This document shows positions 1-13,798 of a stretch of 64,000 nt of DNA, one piece after another; within the stretch, counting starts at the first letter, position 1; every line of letters starts with the position of its first letter. This stretch comes from Kappaphycus alvarezii. Its lineage: Eukaryota > Rhodophyta > Florideophyceae > Gigartinales > Solieriaceae. Position numbers and translations under genes: made by a program. The notes beneath the pieces were generated by a model. That model saw only the letters and a list, made by a program, of their open reading frames with translations, had not been told where the DNA came from and did no database searches. Location of the stretch: positions 1,054,001-1,118,000 of the forward strand of contig NADL03000609.1 of assembly GCA_002205965.3 (NCBI GenBank), written 5' to 3'.

Positions 1-3000
1 TTAGTTTTATTGTTTACCTTTAAAATTTATATTGAAGAGACCGACTATTATTACGCAACGCTGAATTTAAGCGTAAAGTGGAACTCTAAGACCCTCTCGT
101 TTAATTCCGTTTTATTTTCTCCCTGTTTTTAAAATTTTTGTAGTAAGTATGTAGTGTCCATAGGAGTCTTTTAATACAAATTTTTTCTTCTAAAACCGAT
201 AATTTCACTTATTTCTCATAATAATACAATGCTTCAAATCTGAAATTAGGAAAAAAGTAAGCCCGTATTTGATACTCGCACTGAGACCCGAGGATTACAC
301 TTGTGTCAACCTTTGTTCCTCGAACTGTAACCTATCTGATTTCAGTCAAAGTCAACTTTCTACCTCAACACATTGTACGCATGTTTCCTACGGATTTATT
401 TTGAGTAATCACATCCATTTCGACAACAATCTATCTTAATAACACTTCTAAAACTATTCTTACATTTTTTGATATTTGAATTGGTTCATCACATCATTTT
501 TCCAATTATAGCACAATAGTCTTTTTGATATATCTCCATTCTAGTAATTTTCTCCCGAAACATTCTATTTAGTATTCAGTCTACTCCGTGTAATTATTTT
601 CATTATTTCTTCAGCTCACCTTGACACAATTTCTTTTTCGTATAAATCAGCGCTTCATACATGTAGCCCGCTAAACATGACTAATCGGATTTTTGTGTTC
701 GTCGTTTTCAACTATTTCAACTATTCAGACGCGCTCTAAAGATTTTTCATATCTTTCTTGAGCACATTTGACTGGAGTTGATAGTTCTTTTTCTGATTAC
801 CACTGAAAACCTCCTTGGAGACTTCGGAACTTTTAAAATCGTTCCCAACCAGATCATGTTGGTTTATAAAAGCAACTAATTCACTCAGTTCCATAAAATA
901 TTAGCCGGCAAGGAAATAGAGAATTTTCTTCTTATTATTGTTTTCAACAACAGTTGAAAACACCTCCGATTCAATTTTTTGTAATTGCATTTTTTAAAGG
1001 GCCTCAATTTAATATATATACAGCAATTGAGATACTGGGCGCATCATTTATCTCGCCAGTGGCACTGAAAGCGAAAAAACGCGATATTTGTTCAGCAATG
1101 TTGGTAGACCTGAATGAGCGAAGGGTAGTGGTGGCAGAGTTGATTCAAGTGGTGTCCAAGATGAAAATTTTGGTTTAAGTAGGGAAACTTGGAGTCAAAA
1201 TAGTGATAACGGTGGTAATGCAGAAAGAATAGGGTCAAAAAGGAAATTAACAGATTTTGATCTCCCTTTAAATTACTTTAGCTCCTTCTCTGCATTATTA
1301 ATTCCATAATAGCTCTCTATATTAAGTGTAATGTACATCCTTGCATTCAATTTTAGTGTTTCATTTTTTGATTTCATTAATTTTTCTTATTTTTGGTAAA
1401 TAACTAGGGTGGTATAATCTCACTAAGTCTATGTAAAATGCATCGACCTTCTTGCAATATTTATTATGATCCATTAGAAACAGGTTCACAAATAATATCC
1501 CTCGCCCGTTCCCAAAATAGTATTTCCAAGGAAAATGTCACAATTTTATGATTCAATACGCTTACAGAAAAATAATCAGTCATTTGAAGCAGAAAAATGT
1601 CTGTTAGTCGCAGTGCCAGGGAAGTGCTAGTTTTTACCAAGGGCTGGTCTGAAATTTCATTTCGTTAAAACGACAATGCTTTTTCCTTTGCTTGGACTGG
1701 ACTTGCCACAGCTAATCAATACGCATCAAGCCCGCTTGATCTACTAAATATGCATCAAGCCGATCTTTTACAAGCAAATTTGAATTTAATATGTCCCGCG
1801 ACTGTTCACAAGGGTTCGATTGCTCAAAAATTTGATCCAGAAGGCTCTGTCCATAGCCGAAAGGGGCAATAAAATGTAACTTCAAAGCTCTTGAAAACAT
1901 TCTGGAGACGATCTCTACAGGTTGTAACCACCCAAAATATATATTTAACCCCTTTTTCCATCATATGGTGGTTAAGTAATATAACATAAGTCGGAGTGGT
2001 CACTCTATTCATTGTCTTTTTTTTAATAAATGTAAATAACGTGCCATTAAGCGTCATAATACCATTTCCTGCCCAAATCAGTCCCAATATCTTAAAATAT
2101 CGTCTGTAAAAGGATTGGGAGCATTAAATTACTTCCCCACTTATCCTTTTTTGGCAAATAATTGTGAAACAATTATTTGTACTAAATTTTTGCAGATGAG
2201 GGTTCCTACCCATTTTCGTTACTGTAAATTCTTTTTCGTGAACGAATCCATCTCCGTAAAGCCGCAATATAAATTTTTCTCAAGCTATTTTAGCCCTCCG
2301 CTACGGCGTTAGAAGTCATATATGATATTATCAAGTTGTTATCAGTAGTATTCTTTACGTTATGACAGTTTCTGAAACCCTTTCTTTCCTCAACCATGAA
2401 TTATATCCTATGCATTTTTTAAAAATATATCACAAACTCCTGTAAGTTAAATATCAAATAAGTCTTTTGGATTCATAATAAGACGCTTAACGTATGATTT
2501 ATTTTGATCAATCATCTTTGCTATGGAATCTCATTTGCATCCGTCTTACGTACGCGATGAATAAATAAAAATAACGCTTAGTATGTGGGATTTAGCGGTT
2601 CCTCCGGGATCAAATCAAAATATTGGAAACAAGCAGAGCAAAAAGCTCTGAGTTCGTCTATTCTTTAGCTACTGCATTGGTTAAAAACGGCATCCACGTG
2701 TGGTGAAGGCGAATTATCTTCGTCGTCTTTTTCTCTTTTGTAAGTTTTAATTGTTTATCCCCCTGCCATTTATTAGGAAATTGGTATATATTTTATAGAA
2801 AATCAGGACTCTGAAGGCTTGTGAAGTGTTGTATTGAGGAAAATATGTTGCTTTGTTTATATTTTATAGGTTTTTATGTTAATGCCAATCTTTAAGTGAA
2901 ATATTTGCAGTTTAGGATTAATTCTTTACTCAAAAACCCAAGCTCAATGAAATGTTACATACAGTTACAGTAAAATTTCAAAATAAATCCTTTTTAAATT

Positions 3001-4480
3001 ATCAAATTAGATACTACTTACTCAGATGTTCGATAATTTTCGCACTGTGGCAGCAATTTACTAAGAAATACGAAACAAAGACGCACGAACAATAATGATA
3101 TGTTAATATTCCTTTGAGAAAATATTTTCTATTATTTGAACACCTTTTTTCAATTTCCGCAAAAAGCTGATGTATTTCTTCATCATTTTTTGGAAAGCGG
3201 AAAATAATTTTATTAGTATAAATTTAGTCAATATTTATTTATTCTGCTTGTTTCAAAATCCCATGCGAACACTCTCTGATTGCTACATCTCCACGATGTA
3301 GTCCGTGACAGGTTTCTTCTGATAATATTAAGTTAAACGTAACCACTGAATCCTCACCAACGAATAAAATTACTTACCTTTAACTTAACATTATCTGCGG
3401 GAACCTTTCGCGGACTCCCATCGTTGAAATTTTGCAATCAAATCATCTCTATCTAGTCGATAGGTGATATATTGAATAAATTTGTCATTACGCAAGCCCA
3501 TTAATATAGGCCTGAAGTAGTCTTTATCTTTCGATTTAGAAAATTGAGTCAATTTTTCACCAAATTGAATTCCAATTTCTTGCAGGATAACAATAAAATG
3601 AATGAGTTTCAAGCCTGGATAAAAACAGGTGCAAAATCACCTTTCGTGCTATTTTTTATTCTTTTTATATGTGTATATATTATGAGCACCCTGTTCCACT
3701 CGAATTAAATTCATGACATGATCGGAAAATTGTGAGTAAATATGATAAAGAGCTTTTCATTACGCTAGTTTCAGCTGCATACAAAACTGATTTTCTCTTT
3801 ATCAATCTCTTTGAAGGCAGTAGAACTCATCCTCATAGATTACTTGCTTAAGTTCAAAGGCAGTCCAGTTCGGAAATTACGTAACTCCCAAATTTTGATC
3901 CATACCTCCTGTCTAACTTTCCAAACCCTCCGCTTATTTTCCGCTATTTTTTCGTTGATTAACCGTTCATGATCTTGCATGAAGCTGTCTTTTGATCATA
4001 TTATAGTGTTTAGCGTCAAGCTTACTTCTTTATGTAAGTTGAATGTATTCGATAAATGTGACTTAGATCTAAATTTTTACCAAGTATCAACTAAATAAAT
4101 GTTTTCATAGAGAGAATTTCACGAGAAGAATTTGAATTAAGTTTATGTCAAACGACGTGACAATTGGCCCGTAACCACTCGGTAGTGCAATAGATGCTCC
4201 CGGTCAGCCTTCTACAATAAATTGCCCTCATGATACTTTTTCAAGACCCGTGACAAAGGAAAGTGCAGCAATTTCTCCTTATTAGAAATGGAGAAGGTAC
4301 CCTCTACTATCCTACGATAATCATTTGCTCACAATGAGAACGCTTGTGGCTTCCCCGTTGTCAAGCGGTACCTTGGATAGATACTGTGAGCGTACGCTAC
4401 GGGAACGCGAGATACTATAATATTACATAGCTGGTAGTATTGGAGCAACCGCAGTAGTGTGGAACTCCAGGTACTTTATT
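1..4480. other. AT-rich spacer with no recognisable gene
   Basis: This stretch is strongly AT-rich with short, scattered open frames on both strands (for example at 954-1178 + and 3391-3612 -). None shows a known motif. The 73-residue minus-strand frame near 3.4-3.6 kb looks protein-like in composition but is not identified. I see no tandem array, RNA gene or transposon terminus here. It is probably decayed intergenic or transposon-derived DNA. Confidence 0.6.
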
Positions 4481-5717
4481 TATTGCAATGCTCAGTGCAC
4501 AGTTTCTTACTTCTAGTTACAGAATCCCGTCAGACAATGAGAAAACCAACACACGCACACCAAGACTCACAGGTTTATCTCTGTCCCTCTTTCTCTTTAA
4601 GCTCGCGGACCGCAAGGAGAAGCTAGGGTGGTAGACCAATGGGTGATTCCTTGGACGGCTGGAGATTATACTTGTTCTCCGTGTTTTAAGACCGGACCGG
4701 GATACGCGGAATGCTACAACCTTGAGAATAATCGAGCCCAAGGAATGGCGGGCACCAGGAGTGCAACATTGGACGAAAGAATAGGTAGTAATGGGTTGGG
4801 AGTGCTAATTATCTCCCTTGGAGATAAGGGTATTGTCACCAACGACAACCTTGAAGTTCCTGTTTGTATATAGACGCCGGAGTCCGGGGCGCAAATTTTG
4901 AGTAAATATGTCAAACGAACAATGAAAAGTTTAGTATAACACTGGATAGAGAGGGTGGTAATATAAGGAGAACCCAAGCGGATAATCTTGGCCATAGTCA
5001 AAGTTGCCCTTGGACAGTTTGCTGAAAAGGCGAAAGTTGGGAGTCAATTTCAGAACCAACACCGGATTGGCTGTTTATTGTGTGGCCCTGGTGGCCGGAT
5101 AGGTATAAATACTAGTGTCTATAAAACCATTTTCCTCGTATGAGGACAATTTTTAACAACTTTTTTAGTCTCCTTTTTTTAGGTCCACGCATTCATTAAG
5201 GCATGGATATACTCGATCAAAAAAAACTTTTTGAGAATTTAAACTCTGCCTAGCACAGGAACAACTTTCCCTTACGCGGCAACCCACGATTTTCCATTCC
5301 TCTCCGCAAAAAAATAGTTCCGAGAACCGTTCCAGGAAACCCAATTCACTGCCGAGCTTCCTTTGTTGCTTCAGCAGCAGAATTTAAAAGCTTCTATGGG
5401 TCGGCTTGGAAGACTAAACTGTTCAGTGGAAATTTCATTGAAGTCCATATTTACATTTTAAGTGGGCATAGGAAGAAGCCAGTGGAAGCAAGATAGAAGA
5501 TTCGCGACCGTCTAAAGACTGTCACTCTGAAGATTGTCAACATCAAAGCGGGATAACCTCCAACAGACGTTTTGGCGGAGATCTCACGGGCTCATTTGCC
5601 AAATAAACGCGAAAATCAAGACTGAGATGCTTCACCATCGCCCTCGACCGCTTTAGATAGGAATCCATATGATTCAAAGGTGCACCAATCAGATGCAACT
5701 GAAAGTGCCACGAGCGA
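4481..5717. other. Less AT-rich patch with overlapping open frames, unidentified
   Basis: Between about 4.5 and 5.0 kb the base composition rises and three overlapping frames (+ 4628-4873, - 4517-4741, - 4714-5001) stay open. None matches a family I recognise. The patch could be a remnant LTR or a fragment of a host gene; no paired copy is present elsewhere in the window. The part from 5.1 to 5.7 kb probably contains the lost 5' end of the piggyBac element that follows. Confidence 0.4.
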
Positions 5718-7380
5718 TTGTGGAACAATCAGGACTTTTTCACATCTATTAATGAATATTTTTCGGAAAAAAGCTGCAAAATAATTGGCTACTCTGGTAA
5801 TACCCTTACATATGGTCGCGTTCTTTGGGATTTATCGCCATTTGCGTGCTTTATGAGCATGTTTCCGCTCCGTAACCTCAGTTTCATGCGTTACCTTACA
5901 AACGAGCGATTGGATTCTATTGGAATTCAGCCGGTTTATTCAGGGGAGATATTGAAGTTCTTCGGAGATCTCGTTCTGATGAAAAGGTTGAAATTTTTCA
6001 AGCCGCCGTGACCTCTTGAATAGGATGTATCAAATTATATTCCAGGATCCAGCTTTGGAAAATATCATGTCACGCAGAAGATTTGAGCTGATTCTCGGAA
6101 ACGTTTGCTTTATAAACTCCTCTGAAAGGGAAGAAAGGCCTGGATGACACGAGATATGTCTCTGGTGAGTGAATTTTTGGAGGCTATCAATGATCACCGT
6201 AGGCAATATGTCAGGCCATGTTCCCGTATCTGCGTAAATGAAAGTATCAGCACTTAGTACGGTCTTGGCGGGGACTAGATTAAGAAAGGACATCCGCATT
6301 ATTTTTCCTATGACAAAAACCCGAAAATGGTGCGAATTGAAGGCTTCGGCGTGTGTTCAGTCTGGAATAATGCTGAGGATGGTGCTTATCATGGGGAATG
6401 CGGGTGGAATTCGGCGTTACTTCACAGAAGAATTCCGTCACACTTCCGCTCTTACGCTTCGTCTTGTTCAACTTTGGAAGAAGACAGCTCGTATCGTATG
6501 CGGGGACGCATATTTTTCGTTGGTGTCAACCGGAGAAGCCTTAGTGAGATATAGAACGAGATTTATTGGTGTGGTCAAAAATGCAGTCAGGTAATTTCCG
6601 ATGAAATATCTGCCCTGACAGGATCTTCAGGAACGAAGAGATCATATCTCGATTGTATCAAAGAATTTGAACACCAAAAAATCTTCAATGGTAGTTTTGT
6701 GGATGGACAGAAAACGACGATATTTCATAAGTATTTGCCATACAACCGATCAAGGGACCCCAATTTGCAGGCAAAGATGGAGAACTGTGGGTAGTGAAAA
6801 AAAGAAAGTGGAATTCGAGATTGCGGTTCCAGATGTTGTGGAGATATACTATAACACGTATTCCCAAATTGATCGTCAACAAAGATAAAGGCAAGATTAA
6901 CTTGGAATTGAGAAGAAATAGGAAGTGAAAGATTGATAGCTCCGGCTCATTTTCTCTCCCCTTTCGATCATAATGGTTGATTCATGGCTAATTTATAAGC
7001 GATTTTTCGGGCGAAGACTCTAGCTATCGGAGTCTAATCCTAAGAGACTCTTGCTAAGGAACTCATTGAAAACAAGTTTGATTCCTTATCTCGTCGAGCA
7101 TCCAATTGCGTGGGAGATGAGGAGAATGACATGTCATAGATCCTGTTGCAGATATTGGAACCCATTTGTGACAAGCAAGAAGAGGAACTTAGGTAATGGA
7201 GAGTACGCTAATGCATCTTACCAGGGTGGCTGTCGAGTCTGTAAGGCGAGTAAGTCGAAACTGCTTTGCTCTACTTATCGTGACTATGGGCTCAGCTATA
7301 TTTCTATCTATCATGCGAGCAAAAAAATGTGTTGCTTTATGGATACTTTGCGCGAAAAGAACCAAACGGACCTTAACTAG
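5718..7380 (+). mobile_element. Degenerate piggyBac (DDE_Tnp_1_7) DNA transposon
   Basis: The + strand encodes, in several frames, the ordered blocks of a piggyBac-type transposase. First is an N-terminal block (5718-6008) with a Glu-(x)2-Phe-Phe-Gly segment. Next, near 6070-6110, comes the block MSRRRFELILGN, typical of the family. Then at about 6225-6260 a frame reads RICVNESIS, where the family has the catalytic Asp of a VDES/IDES motif; here that residue is Asn. The second catalytic Asp is kept in GDAYFSL (about 6510) and the third in YYNTYSQIDRQQR (about 6850-6885). A C-terminal Cys-rich finger follows (about 7220-7350, CRVC then further Cys/His). At least four frame changes and two in-frame TAG codons where Trp is expected make it inactive. 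No TTAA-flanked terminal repeats were found. It is a dead DNA transposon copy, identified by block order rather than by full alignment. Confidence 0.82.
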
Positions 7381-9062
7381 GTTTAAATAATCAAGCTGAG
7401 GCAGGTCTGTTCAGCGTAAGGGGTATCCCACCGTTTTTACTCAGTTCGGGAGAACTCTTCCGCTTATATAAAACGTAGGATTCAAATGAAAATCTGGGTC
7501 TTGCGTGTCATTGAGCGCGGCGCCGACAGTTAACCCAAATGGATCAACCAATCAGATATTTTCCAGCGGAAATTTTGATCATCTAGAGATGATCCAATCC
7601 TACATCAATCATCTTGCAGGGCACCAATCAGGTAATTTCATGATTTCTTTGATCATCTTTAAGCGCCCCAATCAAATCACAGTTGTGAGTATGGCCAAGT
7701 ACATCTGTTACTTTCCCCGCTATGGAAAACTTCCAAGTCGAATTCCATACAGCATCGCTTGGGCGCACTCGAACCTCAGTCAGATACTTTTAATGACGCA
7801 TTTTCCAACACTAGGATTCAAAGATGAAGTGAATTATTGTAACTTTCTGCAGTAAAAGTAATAATTATTTTGATTTCCTTTTCTATAGCCCCCTACCGGT
7901 TTCACTTGAGTTACATAGCTTGCGAAGTTAGCTGCTGTCTATGACGTACCGAATTATCCTTTATGAGATGTAACTGTATTCTGTCTCATACCTAATGGAG
8001 CACTGAGATAGCAGCTTTTTCACAACCATTAGAGTTCCTAACGGAATTTTCTGGTCTCTGGTAGATATCCACAGAGAACTGAACCTAAAATCTATGGGTC
8101 GGAAACATACGATTCCTACCTTAGGTGTCGTATTTCACTTCACAGACCTTACAGCTTTACACGAATTCACTGCATCTAGTGTACTGTAGATTCAAATCAC
8201 TGGTAACCTTGCAACCAGGGCTACTAGGCACTTTGCTGTCATTACACCTTCCTTACAGTTCTGAACACAGCGTTTGACCCCATTGGTACACTTGGAATAG
8301 TTACGGTCGAGTTGCACACTGGGACATTATATCATTGCTTTACCAATCAAAAGTCGCCTTGCTATCCCATGCCACCTGGACCAATGTACTTCTTACATCT
8401 TGTCAGAGTATGTCACTCGTGCCGACTACAATTCTGAAAGCGCTACTTACGATACCGTCAGGGCTGTTTTACGGGAACACCTTTGAATTCGCTACTGTTA
8501 GACTGCATTTTCCTTTAGTTTGTAGCCATCTTCAGTTCTATATAAACCCTGGTTTGGAGCGGCCGGCTTAACCTAGCCAGCCTCAACCAAAGTTTCAACC
8601 ACAGATCTACCTTGATCTGCTCATGTGCGCTTAACACCCCACATTAGGCCACCGTCCCAGTGATGGATGGGAGAAGTTTCCATGGAGTATTTATTAGTTA
8701 GATTCGATTGCATCTTACTGAAAATGGTAGAAACTGCTGCTTAGATGTGTACTGTAATTACTAATGTACAAATTTACTTATTTAACACAAAATACTGGGC
8801 TTTAAAAATATTGACTACCACAATACAGTACTGCAAAAAGAATTATCTTCATATGAGGACAAAGCTATGACGGATAGACACTAGTTATCTAGTTTAGGGT
8901 TATCTTCGACGGCAGGCTAATTAAATTCAATGTCAACCATGTAATTGAGATCCAAGTTAGAGATGAGGTAAGTCCAAACTTGGCCCAAAAGGTGCCTTTT
9001 TCCTTCGCAAATATCAGTTCCAAGTTGGGGACCGAGTGTTCCGCACTGTGAGCCCTCATTAT
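7381..9062. other. Spacer, no recognisable gene
   Basis: A 116-residue frame (7505-7855 +, non-ATG start) and a 78-residue frame (8335-8571 +) are open but show no known motif. Three CCAAT-type words (ACCAATCAG and relatives) lie between 7548 and 7680. With one more near 5675 they are suggestive but too short to call regulatory sites. The right end abuts the 5' LTR of the Copia fossil. Confidence 0.45.
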
Positions 9063-9438
9063 TGAACAATAACTGTCTAGGCAATAAAGTCCCATGTCAT
9101 GCGAGTAGGAGACAGCAATGATAAACGTGGAATACGTCTAGTGCTCTAAAAAGACCTGTGAAATAACATCTTTAATGACTAAACTATATGTTATGTGATG
9201 CAGATTAGTGTAACTCAGATAGAGCATGATTAAAGCTTCAAGAAGCCTCTAGAAGCGTTCTGTGTACACATAGGTTCACACATAGAAAGTCGTACTGAAT
9301 CTTCTGGGCTATCGGAAGTCTATATACGGCCAATATATACAGCTAAAATACGCTTGGATAGAATGAAATGAAAGCAAGTCAACTCGTACGTATATACAAA
9401 GCACTAACACGGCTTCACAGGACTGCCACAGTGCATCA
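9063..9438 (+). repeat. 5' LTR of the Copia fossil
   Basis: About 376 bp, beginning TGAACAATAACTGTCT and ending GTGCATCA. It matches 13402-13798 along its length. It contains a TATATA-rich segment near 9320-9350 that could be the old promoter. The start is placed by analogy with Copia LTRs, which begin TG directly after a purine-rich tract in the 3' copy. Confidence 0.85.
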
Positions 9439-12400
9439 GATTTATGTAACCAGTGCCACCTAAGGATACGAAAACGAGTTTTTTTACCAAGAACCTAAGT
9501 ATGGGGAGTCAAGAGCTAAAAAAGTTTTATGGCTCCAACAATCAGGCACGGTGCTTAAAGATGAAGGTGTTGTTGGTCCAGAAAGGCTGCTAGGGGCTGC
9601 AGAAGGTACAAATCAATCCGAGGACAAGAGCCTGCTGGTTCTCTTAACATATCACGCTGGCGATGTACGACGACCAAATTTTTAACGTGCAGAACGCGCC
9701 TACAACTAAGGAAGAGTGGGAGGTTTGAAGACCACGTACAGTATGAGTACACTGGAGTCGCAACCAAAATGTACCCGCAGGAGCATCTACTCACGGCAAA
9801 GATGTGACCGGGAACCACCAGGAAGGCTCACATCAAAGAAATCTCCAGGATTGCAAGCTGACTTAGAAGTATCGGATGGAAGGTCGAAAAAGGCGATTAT
9901 ACACTGGCTCTGTTGAGAAGCTTACTGGATAGCTACAAGAGCATCATAGCGAAGCTGTAAAATACGATCGACGAGTTGAATGTCGAGGACCTGCACGCGA
10001 GGTTTTCGCGTGAAGGGGCAAGGCAGAATGCCAGAGATATGGCCGAGAATGTTCCAGGTGGGAGCTTATTTGCTACAAATGGAAAATGGAAACGCATCAT
10101 GTGTTATGGAAGCGAGATTATGGGTCAATTGAGAGAGAATTGCCCGACTGGACCAAGAATTGCGAATAAAAATGGTTATGGTGAGAAAGGGGGGGGTTTA
10201 TTTCCTGTTGGCAGCAGCACCTGAAAAATCGACCGGCGAATGGTATATAGGCTCGGAAGCATCGCACCACATGATTAGTGACGACAAATTGTTTGTCAAG
10301 GGATTCGAGAGACCCTGTCAGGAGATTGAAGTCAGGACCGAAAACGGATCAAAGCTGAAGAGCAGCGAGGTTGGAACCATCATGCTGAGTGTTCGCATGG
10401 TACATAAATGTAGGAGGTTCCGGATTGCAAATGTACTGTTGACACCAGGAATAGCAGCTAACACAAGGCTGTGCAGCATTACTTTTAGAGGAGAACGTGC
10501 AAAATTACCAAGAATTATGGGAAACAACTCGTGCTCAGAATGTCGAAGAAGAACAGTACGCAAAATGTTCCGGCAAGGCCAGGTGGAAATTTAGATTTGT
10601 CGGGACTACTTTTATCAGTCGAGAAGGAGGAGGATACCTGATTGAGCGTTTGACATGATTGACTAGCGCGTACTGGACTTTACTTACTGGCCCGTACTCT
10701 AAAGAACCACGATATGTAGTCCGTAGAAGAAAATGAAGTAGATCTGAAGGAATCCATACAGGATCCGTGCAAAGGTTGGATGAAAGGAAAGATAGCAAGG
10801 TTTTTATTCAAAACCAAGGACCGAAGAGTAACGGAAAAGTCCCTTGAACTTTTGCGCTCGAAAATTTGCGGTTCGATGAGCGTATCATCCTGCTGGGGCG
10901 CACCGTACTTCGTGATTTATATTGAAGAATACACGAGAACAATATTTGTTTACAGAATCAAGGACAATATAATTGTCTACGAAGTGTTCTTAAAGTTTAA
11001 GGATATGGTATAGTACGAGTCCGGAGAAAAAATTAGGGGCTTTAGAAGCGACAATGGAGGGGATTACACAAGTAACAGGTTGAAGAAGGGGTCCAAAACC
11101 CTGTAATCGTACACGAGACCACCGCACCTTACTTTGCACAGCAAAATGGAGGGGCAGAGAGAGCAAACCGGGCAATCGTTGAGAAATATACAATTATGGT
11201 AAGTCACTTCGATCTTCCAAATTCCTTAGGGAGGACACCGTCAAATTTTCTGCGTATCTGAAGAAAAGAACCCGAAGAAGATGTTTGGATCGATCACCGT
11301 GCAAGAGATATGGAACGAAGAGAAGCCGGGCATAGACAAACATCGCGTATTTGGTTTTTGCGCATACGCGTTTGAAAAAGATCATCGGAGGAAGAAGCCC
11401 AATCCAAAGGCGAAGAAGCTGATTTTTGTGGTATATATAAGGACTGATCGGAACCATAGACTTCTCGATTTGGAGAAGAAGCGTATCATTGTAACGCCAC
11501 ACGTGAAGTTTGATGAAAAGAGTTCAGTACTGAAAAGTTCGCAATGAAAAGAGGGAGCCAAATAAAGAGCGACTATTATCTCCGACTGACAAATCGACGA
11601 AGGACTTGGAGAATCAGAAAGCGAGCGAGGCGAATCTAGGACAAGGGAGAATATAGAAACTTCGCCTGAAAGCTCAAGGACAAATTTTGACGCAACCTCG
11701 GAAGCTGAAGTGAACTAAACGAAATAAAGGGTGCCCAGAAGGGCCAATCACACAATAGCTACACCGAACGGTTTGAAATGCGACCATGAATCGGAATCAG
11801 GGGATGGTGTATCAGCCATGATAATGCTGATGACACGCGATAATGACACGAGAACCGTCGAAGACGCTCTTTCGGGAGATGATTGGAAGGATTGGGAGCG
11901 AGCGGTTAAAGAAGAGCTTCCATCTATCGAGAGGAACAAGACATGTGAACTCACTGATCTTTCCGTAGGAAGGAATCCCCTGAAGAATCGATGGGTATTC
12001 AGGACGGAACTAAAACCGTCAGGACCTTCATGCTACAAAGCGAGGCTCGTTGCCAATGGATATTCGCAAAAGCAAATAATTTATTATACGGAGACATAAG
12101 CTCTGGTTGTGAAGCTTTCGTCTGTGATAGTTCTTCTTGCGTTGGGTCTACAAGAAAGACATGATATTCATCAAATAGATGTGAAGACAGCATTTTTAAA
12201 TGTAGATATCGAAGACGAGGCTTACATGGAATAGCCAGAAGAATTCGCCAGGAGAGGCGAAGATCACAACGTGTGAAGACTTCTGAAGGGCTTGTATGGA
12301 CTTAAGCAGGCTCCAAGAGTACGGTATAAAAAGATTTATCCCGTTTAAGGTCAGTGGGAGTCAAGCGATCAAAGGCAACCAACGGGATTTATTGCGGCAT

Positions 12401-13401
12401 CGTTGATGGACACATGGTCCTGATTGCACTCTATGTTGACGATCTACTCATTTCCTCGTCAAGCATAGGTGTGATGAGGAAAGTGAAAGAGATCCTGGAA
12501 TCCGAGTTTCAAATGAAAGACTTGGGAGAAGTCTCGACTGTATTGATCTTTAATATAGAGATTAATGAAAATAAGGAGAGCGTTAGGATCCCTCAGAAAA
12601 GTTCTATTGAACAAGTTCTAAAAATCTTCAAGATGGTATATTGCAAAAAATAAAATCCCCGATAGAAGTGAAGCCAACCAAAAGGGAAAAGTAAATCGAA
12701 TAATTTCCACCAATGCAGTATAGAAGTGTCATCGGAAGCATGATTTATACCATGATGGGAACATAACGGAATATTGCTTTCAGTTTTGAGTACTTGAGCA
12801 AGTTTATGGAGAACCCAAGCATGATTGAGTGGAAAGAAATCAAAAAATATTGAGATATCTTCAATGAACGAAGTATGTTGTTCTTGCTTGCAGGAAGCAT
12901 GATAAGTAGGAACTAGTTGGGTACTCAGATTCAGACTGAGCGAATTCAGAAGACAGAGGTCCGTTTCGGGACAAGTCTAACTCTTCTGAATTTGTTTAAT
13001 AAGTTATTCAAGCAAACGACAATCGACAATAGCCCTGTCTACAGCAGAGACAGAAACAATCGCGATCTGTGAGGCAAGCAAAGAAGTTGTATGGATGGGG
13101 AAGCTACTTCTGGATATAGATATTACACCTGAGAGATGTGTTATGAAGCCCGAAAATCAAGGGGCTTTGACTATAAGAAATAACCAAGGAAGCAACGGAA
13201 GGGCGAAGCATATAGATATCAAACACCTATATGTTCAAGATCTAGTTAAAGAGTGCAAGATGGAACTCGAGTACTGCAAACCCGATGACCTGGCCGTAGA
13301 TATGCTGACGAAACCTTTAGAAGGTGCAAATCATTGATGAAACATGAATCTGCTCAAGCTGGAGTGATAATGACGATTGGGAACATCCTTGAGTGGTAGA
13401 T

Positions 13402-13798
13402 TGGACTATAAATGTCTGGGCAAAAAAATCCCACGTCATGCGAGTAGGGGACAGCAATCAAAAGCGTGGAACACGTCTAGAGATCGAAGAAGATCTGTGG
13501 AGTAGTAATTTTAATGACGAAAATTTAACTGTGTGATGCAGATTAGTGTAACTCAGATGGAGCATGATGGAAGCCTCAAGAAGCCTCTAGAAGCATTCTG
13601 TGTAAAAAAGGTTCACATGTAGAAAGTCGTGCTGAATCTTCTGGACTATCGGAAGTCTATATAAGGACAATATATACAGCTCGAAACGCTTGGATAGAAT
13701 GAAATGAAAGCAAGTCAACTCGTACGCATATACAAGGCGCTTACACTCAGTCTTGTGAAGGTGCTTACACGCCTTCACAAGAATTCCATAGTGCATCA
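13402..13798 (+). repeat. 3' LTR of the Copia fossil
   Basis: About 397 bp, preceded by the purine-rich GAGTGGTAGAT, a plausible polypurine tract. It aligns with 9063-9438. It is about 20 bp longer because a short segment containing GTGAAGGTGCTTACAC is tandemly repeated near 13735-13780, unlike in the 5' copy. Confidence 0.85.

Larger units (their letters stand above)
9063..13798 (+). mobile_element. Ty1/copia LTR retrotransposon fossil (LTR to LTR)
   Basis: This is a near full-length but broken Ty1/copia element in + orientation, about 4.7 kb. Two LTRs (9063-9438 and 13402-13798) flank an internal region with parts in the Copia order. Gag with a CCHC-type knuckle lies near 10.09-10.15 kb. 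The protease core with a SHHM block is at about 10.25 kb. Integrase runs from about 10.75 to 11.5 kb. Reverse transcriptase starts near 11.88 kb and carries the YVDDLL active-site box at about 12.43 kb. RNase H extends to about 13.33 kb with the KHIDIKHLY block. Integrase before RT distinguishes Copia from Gypsy. The LTRs differ by roughly 15 percent by eye, so the insertion is old. Coding continuity is lost many times (of the order of ten or more breaks). A clean target-site duplication was not found. Confidence 0.93.

Noticed and set aside
1812-1826. GGTTCGATTGC, similar to a tRNA B box, and GATTCAAATCAC near 8190
   Set aside because: No A box, acceptor pairing or cloverleaf could be drawn around either, so no tRNA is called.
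5395-5410. CTTCTATGGGTCGGC resembling the direct-repeat word at 19.88 kb
   Set aside because: Match of only about 15 bases with unrelated flanks; expected by chance in 64 kb on two strands.
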